A stretch of DNA of 64,000 nucleotides from Alphaproteobacteria bacterium (GCA_028285105.1 JANQQE010000024.1:62001-126000), one strand, 5' to 3'; positions 25,785 through 35,782 are shown, counted from the first letter of the stretch. Notes: generated by a model from the sequence alone, not told the origin. A program made the numbers and translations.

Positions 25785-27842
25785 TTGATCGTGGCGTTTG
25801 CCTGCATTGGATTCGCCTGCGTTACAACCGACGCGAATTCGCCGACCGAGAAGGCACTACAACTCCTCGACGTTTTCGAACTTGAATTTGCTGCCGACCC
25901 GCAGATTTCACCGGACGGTCAGTCGATTGTCTATGTGCGGACGTCGATGGACATCATGAAAGATGCCAAACGCTCGACGCTTTGGACGATTGACTTCGAC
26001 GGTCGTAACCATCGCCCATTGACCGCCAGCCAGCAGAGCCAAAACGCGCCGCGTTTTTCGCCTGATGGCAAACGGTTGCTGTTCGTTTCCAACAAAGATG
26101 GATCGTCGCAAGTCTACGTTCGGTGGTTGGAGACCGGGCAGGAAGCGCGACTCACCCAACTTCCGCGTAGCCCGCGTGGACTCACCTGGTCGCCCGATGG
26201 TAAACACATCGCATTCTCGATGCTCGTTCCGGAATCGGCTGAACCGTTCGCCAAGATGCCGAAGAAACCCAAGGGGGCTGACTGGGCCGAGCCGGCGACG
26301 GTCATACGCAAGCTGCATTATCGCGCAGACGGACGCGGTTATCTTGAGGATGGTTTCGCGCAGTTGTTCGTATTGTCCGCCGACGGCGGAACACCCTGGC
26401 AAGTCACTTCAGGCGAGTTCAATCACAACGGTTCACCGGCTTGGACGCCGGATGGCCGCTCGCTGATATTCTCTGCCAACCGCCACGACAACTGGGAATT
26501 CGACACGCTCAATTCCGAAGTCTACGAAGTCAGTCTCGAATCCGGTGCAATCAATGCACTCACGGATCGACAAGGCCCCGACGATTCGCCGGTAGTTTCG
26601 CCTGACGGAAAACTTATCGCCTACGTCGGTTTCGACGACGAGCGACAAGGTTATGAAACGCGCAAGATCTACGTAATGAATCGCGATGGCAACAACGCCA
26701 GACTTGTCAGCGGTTCACTGGATCGCAGTACGTCCAGTCTCGTATGGGATAAGGCCGGCAAAGGCGTATACTTTCAATACTCAGATCAAGGCGACACGAA
26801 GATTGGCTACGCCAGCCTCGACGGAAACATCGAAACGTTGACGGGAAACGTCGGCGGGTTGTCGTTGGGGCGTCCTTATTCCGGCGGTTCGTTTTCAGTT
26901 TCCGACAATGGGCGAATCGCATTCACACATACATCCCCAAAGCATCCTGCCGATGTTGCGGCGTTTACAAGAGGGCAAGAAGCTCGCCGTCTCACGAAGC
27001 TCAATGCCGATCTGTTTGGTTTTCGATCGCTTGGGGATGTCGAGGAAATCTGGTTTTCATCCAGTTTCGATGGACGCAAGATTCAGGGGTGGATCGTCAA
27101 GCCACCGAACTTCGATTCCAATAAGAAGTACCCGCTCATTCTTGAAATCCACGGTGGTCCATTTGCAGATTATGGGAGTCGATTCGCAGCAGAAATTCAG
27201 CTCTATGCAGCCGCCGGCTACGTTGTGCTGTACGCCAACCCGCGCGGCAGCACGAGCTATGGTGCGAAATTCGGCAACCTGATCCACCACAACTATCCGA
27301 GCGAAGACTACGACGATTTGATGTCCGGTGTCGACGCAGTCATTGCGAAGGGCTACGTTGATGCCAATAGACTGTTTGTGACGGGTGGCAGCGGTGGCGG
27401 TGTGCTGACCAGTTGGATCATTGGCAAGACCGATCGTTTCGCAGCCGCCGTCGTCGCCAAGCCCGTCATCAACTGGGCAAGCTTTGCATTGACGGCTGAC
27501 TTCTACACGTTCTTTCATCAATATTGGTTCGACGACTACCCATGGAACGCGCCCGAGGAATACATGCGTCGCTCGCCATTGTCACTCGTCGGAAACGTCA
27601 AGACGCCAACGATGCTGCTGACCGGTGAAGAAGATTACCGCACACCCATCAGCGAATCGGAGCAATACTATCAAGCGCTTAAACTTTGCAAAGTGGAAAC
27701 GGTGATGGTCCGCGTACCCGGCGCGTCGCACAGCATCGCTTCACGTCCGAGTCGCCTGATCGCCAAGGTCGCCCACGTATTGAAATGGTTTGACGACCAC
27801 GGTGGCAAAGACAAGACCAACAAAGAACAGGACAAACAATGA
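25785..27842 (+). CDS. S9 family peptidase (prolyl oligopeptidase type), exported
   Basis: A 685-residue S9 peptidase. A WD/PD40-like propeller (PQISPDGQSIVYV, PRFSPDGKRLLFV and similar units) covers residues 30-390, and an alpha/beta hydrolase domain follows. The catalytic triad is visible as GGSGGG (S536), GEEDYRTP (D617) and ASHSIAS (H649). It cleaves short peptides or acylated N-terminal residues. The N-terminus is hydrophobic, so it is probably exported. The frame has no ATG or GTG start: the listed TTG at 25785 gives a short uncharged signal, while an ATT at 25764 preceded by GGGGAG would give IKKYRIALIVAFACIGF. The nitrilase gene overlaps its stop. Confidence 0.9.
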   Translation: MIVAFACIGFACVTTDANSPTEKALQLLDVFELEFAADPQISPDGQSIVYVRTSMDIMKDAKRSTLWTIDFDGRNHRPLTASQQSQNAPRFSPDGKRLLFVSNKDGSSQVYVRWLETGQEARLTQLPRSPRGLTWSPDGKHIAFSMLVPESAEPFAKMPKKPKGADWAEPATVIRKLHYRADGRGYLEDGFAQLFVLSADGGTPWQVTSGEFNHNGSPAWTPDGRSLIFSANRHDNWEFDTLNSEVYEVSLESGAINALTDRQGPDDSPVVSPDGKLIAYVGFDDERQGYETRKIYVMNRDGNNARLVSGSLDRSTSSLVWDKAGKGVYFQYSDQGDTKIGYASLDGNIETLTGNVGGLSLGRPYSGGSFSVSDNGRIAFTHTSPKHPADVAAFTRGQEARRLTKLNADLFGFRSLGDVEEIWFSSSFDGRKIQGWIVKPPNFDSNKKYPLILEIHGGPFADYGSRFAAEIQLYAAAGYVVLYANPRGSTSYGAKFGNLIHHNYPSEDYDDLMSGVDAVIAKGYVDANRLFVTGGSGGGVLTSWIIGKTDRFAAAVVAKPVINWASFALTADFYTFFHQYWFDDYPWNAPEEYMRRSPLSLVGNVKTPTMLLTGEEDYRTPISESEQYYQALKLCKVETVMVRVPGASHSIASRPSRLIAKVAHVLKWFDDHGGKDKTNKEQDKQ

Positions 27843-28768
27843 AAGTCGCCATCGCCCAAATTGCCCCGGTATTTATGAATCGCGATGCGACAGTTGCGCG
27901 CGTGGTCGAATCAATCGAAAGTGCGGCCAAGCAGGATTGTGCTTTGGTTGCGTTTGGGGAGTCGTTGATCCCGGCATATCCTTTTTGGCTCGGTTGTACT
28001 GGCGGTGCAAAGTTCGACGATGACGGTCAAAAGCATTGGCACGCGCTTTACCTGGATCAAGCCGTTTGCATCGAAGAGGGTCACCTGAGACCCATTATGG
28101 AGGCGGCCAACCGCAGCAAAATCGCAGTCGTCGTCGGGATTGCCGAACGCCCGACAGACCGAAGCGGTCATACGATATATTGCTCGCGCGTCTTTCTCAG
28201 CAGCAGAGGCGAGATACTTTCGATTCATCGCAAACTCATGCCCACTTACGAAGAGCGATTGTCGTGGGGTATCGGTGACGGTGCGGGACTGGTCACGCAT
28301 CGCGTCGGTCCGTTCACAGTCGGTGCGCTGAATTGCTGGGAAAACTGGATGCCGCTTGCCCGAACAGCACTTTACGAGCAAGGCGAAAACTTGCACGTCG
28401 CCATTTGGCCGGGGTCGGTTCGCCTGACTTCAGACATCACACGATTCATCGCCCTCGAATCGCGTTCGTACGTGATCTCAGCGTCAGCGATGCTCACCGC
28501 GAAAGACCTCCCAGATGATTTGCCCGACCGCGCAGAACTTGCCGCACCCGACGAGACGCTTTTTGACGGAGGATCGTGCATTGCAGCACCGGATGGATCG
28601 TGGTTGGTCGAACCTGTCGTCGGGCGCGAGGCGTTAATCGTTGCAGAATTGGAGATGGATTCTGTCCACCGCGAACGGCAAAACTTCGACCCAGCCGGTC
28701 ATTACAGCCGCCCTGATGTACTCAAACTTTCGATCAATCGCCGTCGCGGCTTAGGGCTGGTCGATTAA
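27839..28768 (+). CDS. Carbon-nitrogen hydrolase (nitrilase family)
   Basis: A 309-residue nitrilase-fold enzyme with the Glu-Lys-Cys triad: FGESLIP (E41), HRKLMPTYEER (K132) and GALNCWENW (C166). The sequence around Cys (NCWENWMP) and the HRKLMPTYEE stretch resemble true nitrilase and cyanide-hydratase branches more than amidases, so hydrolysis of a nitrile to acid and ammonia is plausible. It overlaps the S9 peptidase stop by 4 bases (ATGA) and is cotranslated with it. It is cytosolic. Confidence 0.9.
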   Translation: MKVAIAQIAPVFMNRDATVARVVESIESAAKQDCALVAFGESLIPAYPFWLGCTGGAKFDDDGQKHWHALYLDQAVCIEEGHLRPIMEAANRSKIAVVVGIAERPTDRSGHTIYCSRVFLSSRGEILSIHRKLMPTYEERLSWGIGDGAGLVTHRVGPFTVGALNCWENWMPLARTALYEQGENLHVAIWPGSVRLTSDITRFIALESRSYVISASAMLTAKDLPDDLPDRAELAAPDETLFDGGSCIAAPDGSWLVEPVVGREALIVAELEMDSVHRERQNFDPAGHYSRPDVLKLSINRRRGLGLVD

Positions 28769-28794
28769 ACGCCGATACCGCCCGACCGTTTTCA

Positions 28795-30702
28795 TCAAGT
28801 AGCATTGCTATCATCAATTGACTGATTGTCCACCAATGCAACCAGTGTCTCACCGGCGTCAGCCGCGACCGGACGGTCGGCAGTGAACAATCGAATCCGC
28901 TTCGACTCTGTTATCGCAAGAATCGGAATGAAAGAGTCGCCGTAACGTTCCTTGAATTCTTCAACGCCAAATTCATCCGACAGTGGGGTTGCCTTGATAA
29001 CGAAACCTTCACGTATGCAAATGCTCAGTCGATCGAAGTCCACATCCTTGGCGAACAGCAGGCGGCCATGACGATGATGCTCAGTCGAATGCGATTTGGA
29101 AAACGCTTTGCGCGGGACAAGCTGATAGCTATTGGCTTTTCCAAAAACTTCCGAGAAGTGCTGCACGGTGAGAATGTTGATCGAATCGTTTGGGGTGATG
29201 GCCAATAGCTTGCCAATCCCGCCGAGGTCGAGTTCGACTTCCGTCTGTTCGGAAATCGCACTCCCGTAGAACGTCTGCAACCCCTCCATGCGGGCTGCGG
29301 AAATGTTCGCGTGATTGCTGTCCACCAAATGCACGCGATAGGATCGCTCTTGAAGAAGCGCCGCAAGTTTTCGGGCAAATGGGTGGGCTCCGACAATCAG
29401 CATGCCCTGCGGATCGGCGTCGGCCACCCCAAGCCGTCTGGCGACAAAGGGAGCGGTCAGTCCGTAAACCGCCACCGTTCCGACAATCGTCGCAAAAGTT
29501 GCGGGAACAAGGACGTCCGCCCCTTCGTATCCGTTCTCCTCCAATCGCAGCGCAAACACCGACGAAACCGCCGCCGCAACAATCCCTCGCGGCGCCATCC
29601 ACGCCAGAAGCGCAATATCGTTTCGCCGGAGTTTCGATCCGATCGTCGAAGCGAAAACCGAAAGAGGCCGACCCAGCAATATCAAGATGGCAACGAACGC
29701 AAGTCCACCCCAACCCAGCGACAGCAGATTTGCCGGTGAAAGTCGAGCCGCGAGTACGATGAACAAGACGGCGATCAATAGGACTTGCAGATTGGCTTTG
29801 AAGGCAAGGATGTGACGAACGTCAACCTTGCGCTGATTGGACATGACAAAACCCATGACCGTAACGGCTAGCAAGCCCGATTCGTGCTGAAGCTGGTTTG
29901 AAAGCGTAAACGTCGCCAACACAAGCATCAGCGACATCGGGTTTTGCAAGTAATCCGGTACCCAATATCGACTCATGACCAGCGTCAGCAAAAGCGCCGA
30001 CACCACCCCCAACCCGCCCCCATAGAAAACCGTTTGCACGATACCTTCGAAGAACACCGATGCTGCATCGTGGCTTGCGGTCGTGGCGATGACTTCATAG
30101 ATCAAAACCGCCGCCACCGCGCCAACCGGATCGATGACGATACCTTCCCACTTGAGTAGCGGCCCGATCCTACCGGCTGGCCTCATCTGTCGGAGCAGCG
30201 GCGCGATGACCGTCGGCCCGGTGACGATCAACACTGCCCCCAAAAGCGCCGCCAGCGGCCAGCTCAACCCCAGCATCCATCGAGCGGCCAGGCAACTTAC
30301 CAGCCAGGAGATCGCGCCACCAATGAATATCAGGCGCCAAAGATCACCGCCAACCTTCTTTAGTTCCGAAAGATGAAGTGTCAGCCCCCCTTCATAAAGG
30401 ATCAAACCCACGGCCATCGAAACGGCAGGCAGAAGCATCTCGCCAAACAATCGATCCGGGTCAACCCATCCAAGCCAGGGCCCAACCCCAAAACCAGCCG
30501 CCAAGAGCAAGAGAATAGAAGGCAAACCCAACCGCCAAGCCACCCACTGAGCAAGCACGCCAGCAACAAGAATCAATGTCAGACCGACCAGAACGGATGG
30601 ATGCAAGGCATGTCTCCAGGGCAAACAACAAGAGTCATCAATCAGACTCCAGAGATTAGAGAATAGTTTGCGAATCGTCGAGCGAAATGAATTGCAAGAC
30701 AA
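28795..30702 (-). CDS. CPA1-type cation/proton antiporter with C-terminal RCK-like domains
   Basis: A 635-residue antiporter. The membrane part (about residues 30-420) has a dozen helices and the ion-site motif KWEGIVIDPVGAVAAV, of the EGILIDP variety of NhaP-like exchangers, rather than the ESxxNDP form. GMLIVGAHPFARKLAALLQE begins a TrkA-N/RCK-like nucleotide-binding domain (about 430-560), and a second regulatory domain follows. It should exchange Na+ or K+ for H+ across the inner membrane. The N-terminal 30 residues before ALHPSVLVGL are not membrane-like, and the true start may be internal. Confidence 0.9.
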   Translation of the reverse strand: MSCNSFRSTIRKLFSNLWSLIDDSCCLPWRHALHPSVLVGLTLILVAGVLAQWVAWRLGLPSILLLLAAGFGVGPWLGWVDPDRLFGEMLLPAVSMAVGLILYEGGLTLHLSELKKVGGDLWRLIFIGGAISWLVSCLAARWMLGLSWPLAALLGAVLIVTGPTVIAPLLRQMRPAGRIGPLLKWEGIVIDPVGAVAAVLIYEVIATTASHDAASVFFEGIVQTVFYGGGLGVVSALLLTLVMSRYWVPDYLQNPMSLMLVLATFTLSNQLQHESGLLAVTVMGFVMSNQRKVDVRHILAFKANLQVLLIAVLFIVLAARLSPANLLSLGWGGLAFVAILILLGRPLSVFASTIGSKLRRNDIALLAWMAPRGIVAAAVSSVFALRLEENGYEGADVLVPATFATIVGTVAVYGLTAPFVARRLGVADADPQGMLIVGAHPFARKLAALLQERSYRVHLVDSNHANISAARMEGLQTFYGSAISEQTEVELDLGGIGKLLAITPNDSINILTVQHFSEVFGKANSYQLVPRKAFSKSHSTEHHRHGRLLFAKDVDFDRLSICIREGFVIKATPLSDEFGVEEFKERYGDSFIPILAITESKRIRLFTADRPVAADAGETLVALVDNQSIDDSNAT

Positions 30703-30787
30703 TCCAACCTGTACAACAATGAGCGATTAACGATCAAGTCTCGTCTAATTGGTAATCCAGTGATTGGCTGGAATATGTGAGATTCCG

Positions 30788-31654
30788 ATGCTTATTTTGG
30801 TTTCCGTATTCGCCGTGGGAATTGTCGTGTTTCACTTGCTTGAGCAGGTGGCGCCGATTCGCACTGAGTATAAATCTGGAGTGACGCGGCGGGGGTATCT
30901 TGCCGACATCACGTCTACGATCATCAACGGACCGGTGCTTTCGGCGCTGACGAAGATTGGGGCTGTCTACCTTGTGACCTGCGTGCCCTGGAAGGCGGAG
31001 GTCATGGGCGAATGGCCTTGGTTTGCTCAGTTCGCATTGTTCTTTGTGGTCAACGACTTCTTGCGCTATTGGCTACACCGCCTTTATCACGTGAACGAAT
31101 TCCTCTGGCGAATTCACCGCGTGCATCACACCGTCGTTGAGATGGATGCGATGAGCGTGTTTCGCATTCACATCCTCGAAGCCGTCATCAAAAACTGCCT
31201 CCTGTTCCTGCCGTTTCAACTGCTGGGCATCAGCGAGTCGGTCATCATCTTCTATTCGTCGTGCGACATTATCAAAGGATTCTGGCACCACGCCAATCTG
31301 CGAACGCATGTCGGGCGCTTCAACCTGCTGTTTAACTCGGCTGAACTTCACTGGTGGCATCACTCCACCGAAGAACGCGGCCAACGCGCCAACTTTGGAT
31401 CCATACTTTCGATTTGGGATCGTTTGTTCCGAACATTCTATTGGCCGAAGGGTCGGTGGCCGGGCGCGATCGGCGTGGACGGGCTAGCCGACTTTCCCGA
31501 CGACTACCTGGGACAATTCTCATCCATCCGGTACGACGACGAGCACGCACGCGAAAAGTTCAACGCGGAATTCGCGCAGCCGACCGCTGACGACAATGGG
31601 AAGTCTTCAGAGCAGTCTCCCCCGGCGGGACAGGACATGCCTGAACCTGCATGA
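30788..31654 (+). CDS. Sterol desaturase / fatty acid hydroxylase family protein
   Basis: A 288-residue membrane di-iron oxygenase. The histidine clusters are HRLYH, HRVHH (with the linking IHRVHHTVVEM) and LHWWHHSTEE. At least four membrane helices are present, at residues 2-20, 45-70, 90-105 and 140-160. Members hydroxylate or desaturate lipid or sterol chains. ATG at 30788 (MLILVSVFAVGIVVF) is preferred to an in-frame TTG at 30764. The C-terminal 25 residues (GKSSEQSPPAGQ) are low complexity. It stands alone. Confidence 0.9.
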   Translation: MLILVSVFAVGIVVFHLLEQVAPIRTEYKSGVTRRGYLADITSTIINGPVLSALTKIGAVYLVTCVPWKAEVMGEWPWFAQFALFFVVNDFLRYWLHRLYHVNEFLWRIHRVHHTVVEMDAMSVFRIHILEAVIKNCLLFLPFQLLGISESVIIFYSSCDIIKGFWHHANLRTHVGRFNLLFNSAELHWWHHSTEERGQRANFGSILSIWDRLFRTFYWPKGRWPGAIGVDGLADFPDDYLGQFSSIRYDDEHAREKFNAEFAQPTADDNGKSSEQSPPAGQDMPEPA

Positions 31655-32003
31655 ATCCGTCATCTGAGAATTGTGTTGGCGAAGTCTGCCATTCCAAAGC
31701 AACTATAGCGATTTTGATCCAAGCGTAGTATTTTTCTCGTCATCTCTGGGCGGTGAGGCGATCCAATACTAACCAGAATCGAATTTGTTTGCGCCTGGAT
31801 TCCCGCGTGCGCGGGAATGACGGCATCGGCGCGTCGCTAGGTTTGAACCTAAGGTGTACTAGAGTCATGTCAGCTAAGTCGCTCTGACTGGCATCAGCCA
31901 CTTTATCCTCAACGCAACTTTTACGGGCGACCCAAACGGTTGACGTATTTACTCGTGGCATTAGGGTTTATCGTTTTCGTGTCGGCAGGAGCAAAGCTCA
32001 ATT
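31655..32003. other. Intergenic region with a dispersed palindrome
   Basis: This 349-base gap between the desaturase and the lipoprotein propeller holds no gene. Its main feature is a 20-base palindrome described separately. A minus-strand open frame over it reads SFPRTRESRRK, the familiar spurious translation of that repeat type. AGGAG at 31987-31991 is the probable ribosome-binding site of the next gene. Confidence 0.6.
31799..31818. repeat. dRS3-like palindromic repeat
   Basis: ATTCCCGCGTGCGCGGGAAT forms a 9-bp stem around TG and fits the pattern ATTCCC-N8-GGGAAT known as dRS3 in Neisseria and found dispersed in many bacteria. It is followed by GACGG. This is the only copy found in the window. 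Confidence 0.8.
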
Positions 32004-33302
32004 GTGAGTTGGCGACGAAACATGATTGTTGCAGGTTTTGCGCTGTCTATCGTTGGGGGCTGCGCGGATTCCGCTTCAAGATCGACCGCGTGGGTCCATT
32101 CCACGCTCACGGATTCCGATCGCCCGACGGTCGAAGACCTTTGTCGCATCACGACGATCGCACCGTTTCCGCGCGGGTTGGCAATGGTCGATGGCGCATT
32201 GTATGTGCTTTGTCGCGGGCGGGTTCGCGGGGCTGGTGGCGTTTCGGCAGAAGTCAACGACCAAGCCGGAACCATCTATGTCGTCGATCCTGATATCGCG
32301 GAACCGGTCGATGCAACTGAATTGGGCGATTCCGTTCGCAACAACGGTCGCGTCTTCGCCCTGCCAACGTCTCCACCATTTGAATTGTGGGACCGATCAG
32401 CCGACCCGCCGGAATCCGACCGACTGACCGATCGACCGTACTGCACGTTTCGCTTTCACGAACCGACGCGCAGCTTTTACGTCTGCGCGTTTTCCGGTAT
32501 CGACCAATCTCTGAAACCTGGTGCTGTATCGTTCAGCAAGAACCTGACCGATGCGTTGTTTCGATATGATCTGCGCACGAACAAGTGGCACGAGGTCGAA
32601 CGTCACGACATCGCTTCCGGTGGGAACTATCCGCACCATGATGTGACGGTCAACGATCCACCGCACGGATGGCTCAATGGCCCCGACAATTGCCTCCCAG
32701 TGGGACGGTGGCTTTACGCTGTTGCCAAAGACAATAACTGCCTCGTCCGCTACGACCTCAAATCGCTGGAGAACGATCCACATGCCGGCCCGCCGGAGAG
32801 CGAACGAATCCTGGGAGACAAAGTCGTCCTACGCGGTCATGGTGTGCAGCATTACTACGGCCACAGCGCGCTGGCGAAACATGGCGATTGGCTTTACATC
32901 GCGTGTCGCACGTCGTCGGTCATCTTCCGCATTCCGATCGATGGTGAAGGCAATCCGAGGACGCCCATCGTCGGAGAATTGGTTGCCAATTTTCAACCGT
33001 ACGATCCAAAGTCGGGCAAGTCAGCCAACATCACGGACATGGACTTCGACGACGAAGGAAACTTGTACGTTGTTTCGGCAATGCCTTCGCGCATTTATCG
33101 GTTCAAACCGAATCGATCAATCGTTTACGACGGCAAAACCTCCGCACCATGGGTTGATCTCGCACAACTGACTAACAACCCGAAAATGAAGAGCGAAAAC
33201 CTGCTGGTCGATGGGAATCGACTATTCGTTACTTCTGGCGATGGATACGCTCATCAAGCCGGTGCGCATGGAACCGTTTATCGGATCGCTATTTCAAATT
33301 GA
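32004..33302 (+). CDS. Lipoprotein with beta-propeller domain
   Basis: A 432-residue lipoprotein: MSWRRNMIVAGFALSIVGGC carries an RR-containing N-region and the lipobox IVGGC. The rest reads as an NHL/SMP-30-like propeller with repeats such as GRWLYAVAKDNNCLVRYDLK, GDWLYIACRTSSVIFRIPID and FDDEGNLYVVSAMPSRIYRF. No catalytic motif is seen, so it is probably a binding or sensing protein at the envelope. GTG at 32004 is chosen over ATG at 32022 because only the longer form has a basic N-region and AGGAG upstream. The porin gene follows after 37 bases. Confidence 0.8.
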   Translation: MSWRRNMIVAGFALSIVGGCADSASRSTAWVHSTLTDSDRPTVEDLCRITTIAPFPRGLAMVDGALYVLCRGRVRGAGGVSAEVNDQAGTIYVVDPDIAEPVDATELGDSVRNNGRVFALPTSPPFELWDRSADPPESDRLTDRPYCTFRFHEPTRSFYVCAFSGIDQSLKPGAVSFSKNLTDALFRYDLRTNKWHEVERHDIASGGNYPHHDVTVNDPPHGWLNGPDNCLPVGRWLYAVAKDNNCLVRYDLKSLENDPHAGPPESERILGDKVVLRGHGVQHYYGHSALAKHGDWLYIACRTSSVIFRIPIDGEGNPRTPIVGELVANFQPYDPKSGKSANITDMDFDDEGNLYVVSAMPSRIYRFKPNRSIVYDGKTSAPWVDLAQLTNNPKMKSENLLVDGNRLFVTSGDGYAHQAGAHGTVYRIAISN

Positions 33303-33339
33303 TGCAACACCAACGAATCACGTGTACGAGCATACATAA

Positions 33340-34764
33340 ATGATCACGCGATCCCCCATCGCGAAGATCCATCGTGTGGCATTGATTTCAATGTTGATCG
33401 CACCATTCGCGCTCGCTGAAGAATCGAGCGATCCAGAACAATCCCATGCCTTCATCCCAGAACCGATTCCCTTTTACGAAAGCAAATCTCCATCAACGAA
33501 CCGCCACCCCGATCGCCCGAGTTATGCCAAGACCCTTGATCGATTCACAGACAATGACGCGATATCGTGGCTGGAATTCGGCATTGAGCAACGGTCTCGG
33601 TTTGAACTGCGCCATGAATTTTTTGCCAATGATCGCGAAAGCGATGAGCTTTTCATGTTGCGCTCTCGGGCATATGTAGGAATTCGTGACATACTCGACC
33701 CGCTTCGTTTCGGATTTGAGTTTCAAGACTCCCGTCTGTTTGGAAGTCGCGATGATGAGACCCCAACAGATGTCAACCATGTCGAAATCCAACAGGCATT
33801 CGCCGAATTGTATTTTGAGAACGCATTGGGCGATGATCAGCCATTGAGTTTTCGTGTTGGCCGCATGTCTTTCGACGCCGTCGATCGGCGCCTGTTTTCG
33901 CGCAATGGATTTCGCAATACAACGAACGCATTTGAAGGTTTCCGCATCCGCGCCGGCGACAAGCAGTCGCTATGGGAAATCGACTTCTTTGCATTTCAAC
34001 CGGTAGAACGACGCCCGAGGCAGTTTGACCGAGGCGATGAAGAGCGGTGGATATACGGTATCAATGGATACTGGCGCGGTTGGTCACCGCACATCACGCT
34101 GGAACCCTACTACTTCATTCTCGACGAAGATCGAAAGAGCCTGGATATGGTTGATCGAGAACTCCACACATTGGGCCTACACGGTTATGGCCTCATCGGT
34201 GAAAGCGGATTCGACTACGACTTCAACTTCGCGTTTCAATTCGGCGAAACCGAGTTTGAAAACCACCGGGCTTTCGCAGCACATGGCGAACTGGGTTATT
34301 CCTGGCGTCATCCCTGGCAACCGCGCGTCGCACTGACATTCGACTACGCAACCGGTGACGACAATCCCGACGATTCGGAGAGTGGGCGATTCGATCGACT
34401 TTTCGGGTCCTCGCACACGTTCTACGGATACTCGGATTTGTTTCGGTGGGAAAACACCATCAACCCGGCTCTTTATTTGTCATTGCAACCAACCAAACAA
34501 TTGCACATCGAGGCTTATTACCGCACCTATTGGCTGGCATCGGACAACGATGCGTGGGCGGTTCCGGGCATTACCGATCCAACCGGTTCGAGCGGAAGTT
34601 TCGTGGGCCAGGAATTTGACGTGCGTGCCGTCTGCGACATCAACGACAACGCAAGTCTGGATGTGGGCTATATTTATTTCGTCCCGGGCGACTTTGTACA
34701 AAACGCCACCGACACGACCGACGACAGTGATTTTTTCTATGTTCAAATGACTCTGACATTTTGA
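33340..34764 (+). CDS. AlgE-like (alginate export domain) outer-membrane porin
   Basis: A 474-residue outer-membrane protein. The signal peptide ends in IAPFALAEE. The mature part is rich in aromatic beta-strand segments (RVGRMSFDAVDRRLFSRNGF and FYGYSDLFRWENTINPALYL) typical of the alginate-export family, and it ends in Phe (MTLTF), as barrel proteins do. It probably forms an anion-selective channel or exports a polysaccharide. The preceding lipoprotein gene is 37 bases away on the same strand and may belong with it. No alginate synthesis genes are seen. Confidence 0.86.
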   Translation: MITRSPIAKIHRVALISMLIAPFALAEESSDPEQSHAFIPEPIPFYESKSPSTNRHPDRPSYAKTLDRFTDNDAISWLEFGIEQRSRFELRHEFFANDRESDELFMLRSRAYVGIRDILDPLRFGFEFQDSRLFGSRDDETPTDVNHVEIQQAFAELYFENALGDDQPLSFRVGRMSFDAVDRRLFSRNGFRNTTNAFEGFRIRAGDKQSLWEIDFFAFQPVERRPRQFDRGDEERWIYGINGYWRGWSPHITLEPYYFILDEDRKSLDMVDRELHTLGLHGYGLIGESGFDYDFNFAFQFGETEFENHRAFAAHGELGYSWRHPWQPRVALTFDYATGDDNPDDSESGRFDRLFGSSHTFYGYSDLFRWENTINPALYLSLQPTKQLHIEAYYRTYWLASDNDAWAVPGITDPTGSSGSFVGQEFDVRAVCDINDNASLDVGYIYFVPGDFVQNATDTTDDSDFFYVQMTLTF

Positions 34765-34803
34765 TTTCGACGCGGCGCCATGAATCGCGTTCACTTGCAC
34801 TTC

Positions 34804-35757
34804 TTACGCTTGCGGGTACTCAACGGCATTGCGCAACGCCTCTGGATTTGGCCTCCAGTCACCATCGCCAAGAAACTCTGCGGCGCAATCGGAAACGCAA
34901 CACTTCAAGTGCTCGCGGGCAGCGGCCATCCCTGCGTCCTCCAACTTTGCATCGCCGACGAAGTCAAAAAACCGTTCGTAAAAGTCAACCGCCATGTTTC
35001 TCACCATGACCCTGGCGAGTTCATATGCCAACTCTTGCCCTTCGTCAGCTTGGCTGAAGGCTTCACCGGACCAGAATTTATCGAGCCCATTCTCTTGCCA
35101 GTAAGTGATGTGTCGCTCTTTGCGTTCAGCGTTAAGAATCGGCGTCTGGTGTCCAACGACAAACTGCTCGATCGCTTGAGCCAAACCCTCTTCAATCCAC
35201 AGGGGCAGAGTCAACGTACTTAAAAACACGTGCGTCAATTCGTGGGAAATAATGACCTCGAACTGCCACGGCTCCTTTGCGGTCAATACGGCGTGGGCGT
35301 GCCCGGACCTGATATGCAGCCCGCCACTCGAACCAAAATTGCCTTCCGGATAGAAATAAGAGATGTACGTGTAGTATTGGCGATAGTCATCAAACGCGAT
35401 GATGACTTTCTGGCCATCAACAGGACCAACTTCCAGCAGGCGGAGAAAATCGTTTACCTTCCTCCACGTATTGTCCGCAAACCAAACCAACCGGTGGGCC
35501 ATGTCCTCTTCGAACGGGCATAGAAGATAGAACCGGTCGGATGCGTAAACTTCAAACGATCCACCACAATATCCCTTTACCATTTCCAGCCAACACAATA
35601 CTGCCTCGTCATTTGCGATTTGCTTATTGCCGGCATCGACGTTCTGATCAATCCATCGATCTATTGAGTGCCATTCCGGACGAGGGAAACCGTCGGTGAC
35701 CGTAACTCTGGTGGCAAGGGCTTGCGGATCGAAGTAGTTAAACGAAGTTGTGTCCAT
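34804..35757 (-). CDS. Putative HELTH-type zinc metallopeptidase
   Basis: A 317-residue protein without a signal peptide. The zinc motif SHELTH (residues 172-176) is followed by WIEEGLAQ with E190, giving the HExxH-x13-E layout of gluzincins of the DUF1570 or basic-protease kind. The N-terminal half (FDDYRQYYTYISYFYPEG) matches that group. The C-terminus carries vicinal cysteines (HLKCCVSDC). ATG at 35757 is used; the frame extends upstream only through the fumarylacetoacetase gene. It starts 25 bases after that gene's stop on the same strand. Confidence 0.72.
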   Translation of the reverse strand: MDTTSFNYFDPQALATRVTVTDGFPRPEWHSIDRWIDQNVDAGNKQIANDEAVLCWLEMVKGYCGGSFEVYASDRFYLLCPFEEDMAHRLVWFADNTWRKVNDFLRLLEVGPVDGQKVIIAFDDYRQYYTYISYFYPEGNFGSSGGLHIRSGHAHAVLTAKEPWQFEVIISHELTHVFLSTLTLPLWIEEGLAQAIEQFVVGHQTPILNAERKERHITYWQENGLDKFWSGEAFSQADEGQELAYELARVMVRNMAVDFYERFFDFVGDAKLEDAGMAAAREHLKCCVSDCAAEFLGDGDWRPNPEALRNAVEYPQA

Positions 35758-35782
35758 CAGAGCATATCGTGACCGCACCCAG

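Noticed and set aside
31740..31961. 73-codon minus-strand frame containing SFPRTRESR
   Set aside because: This is the common artefact of translating the dRS3-like palindrome.
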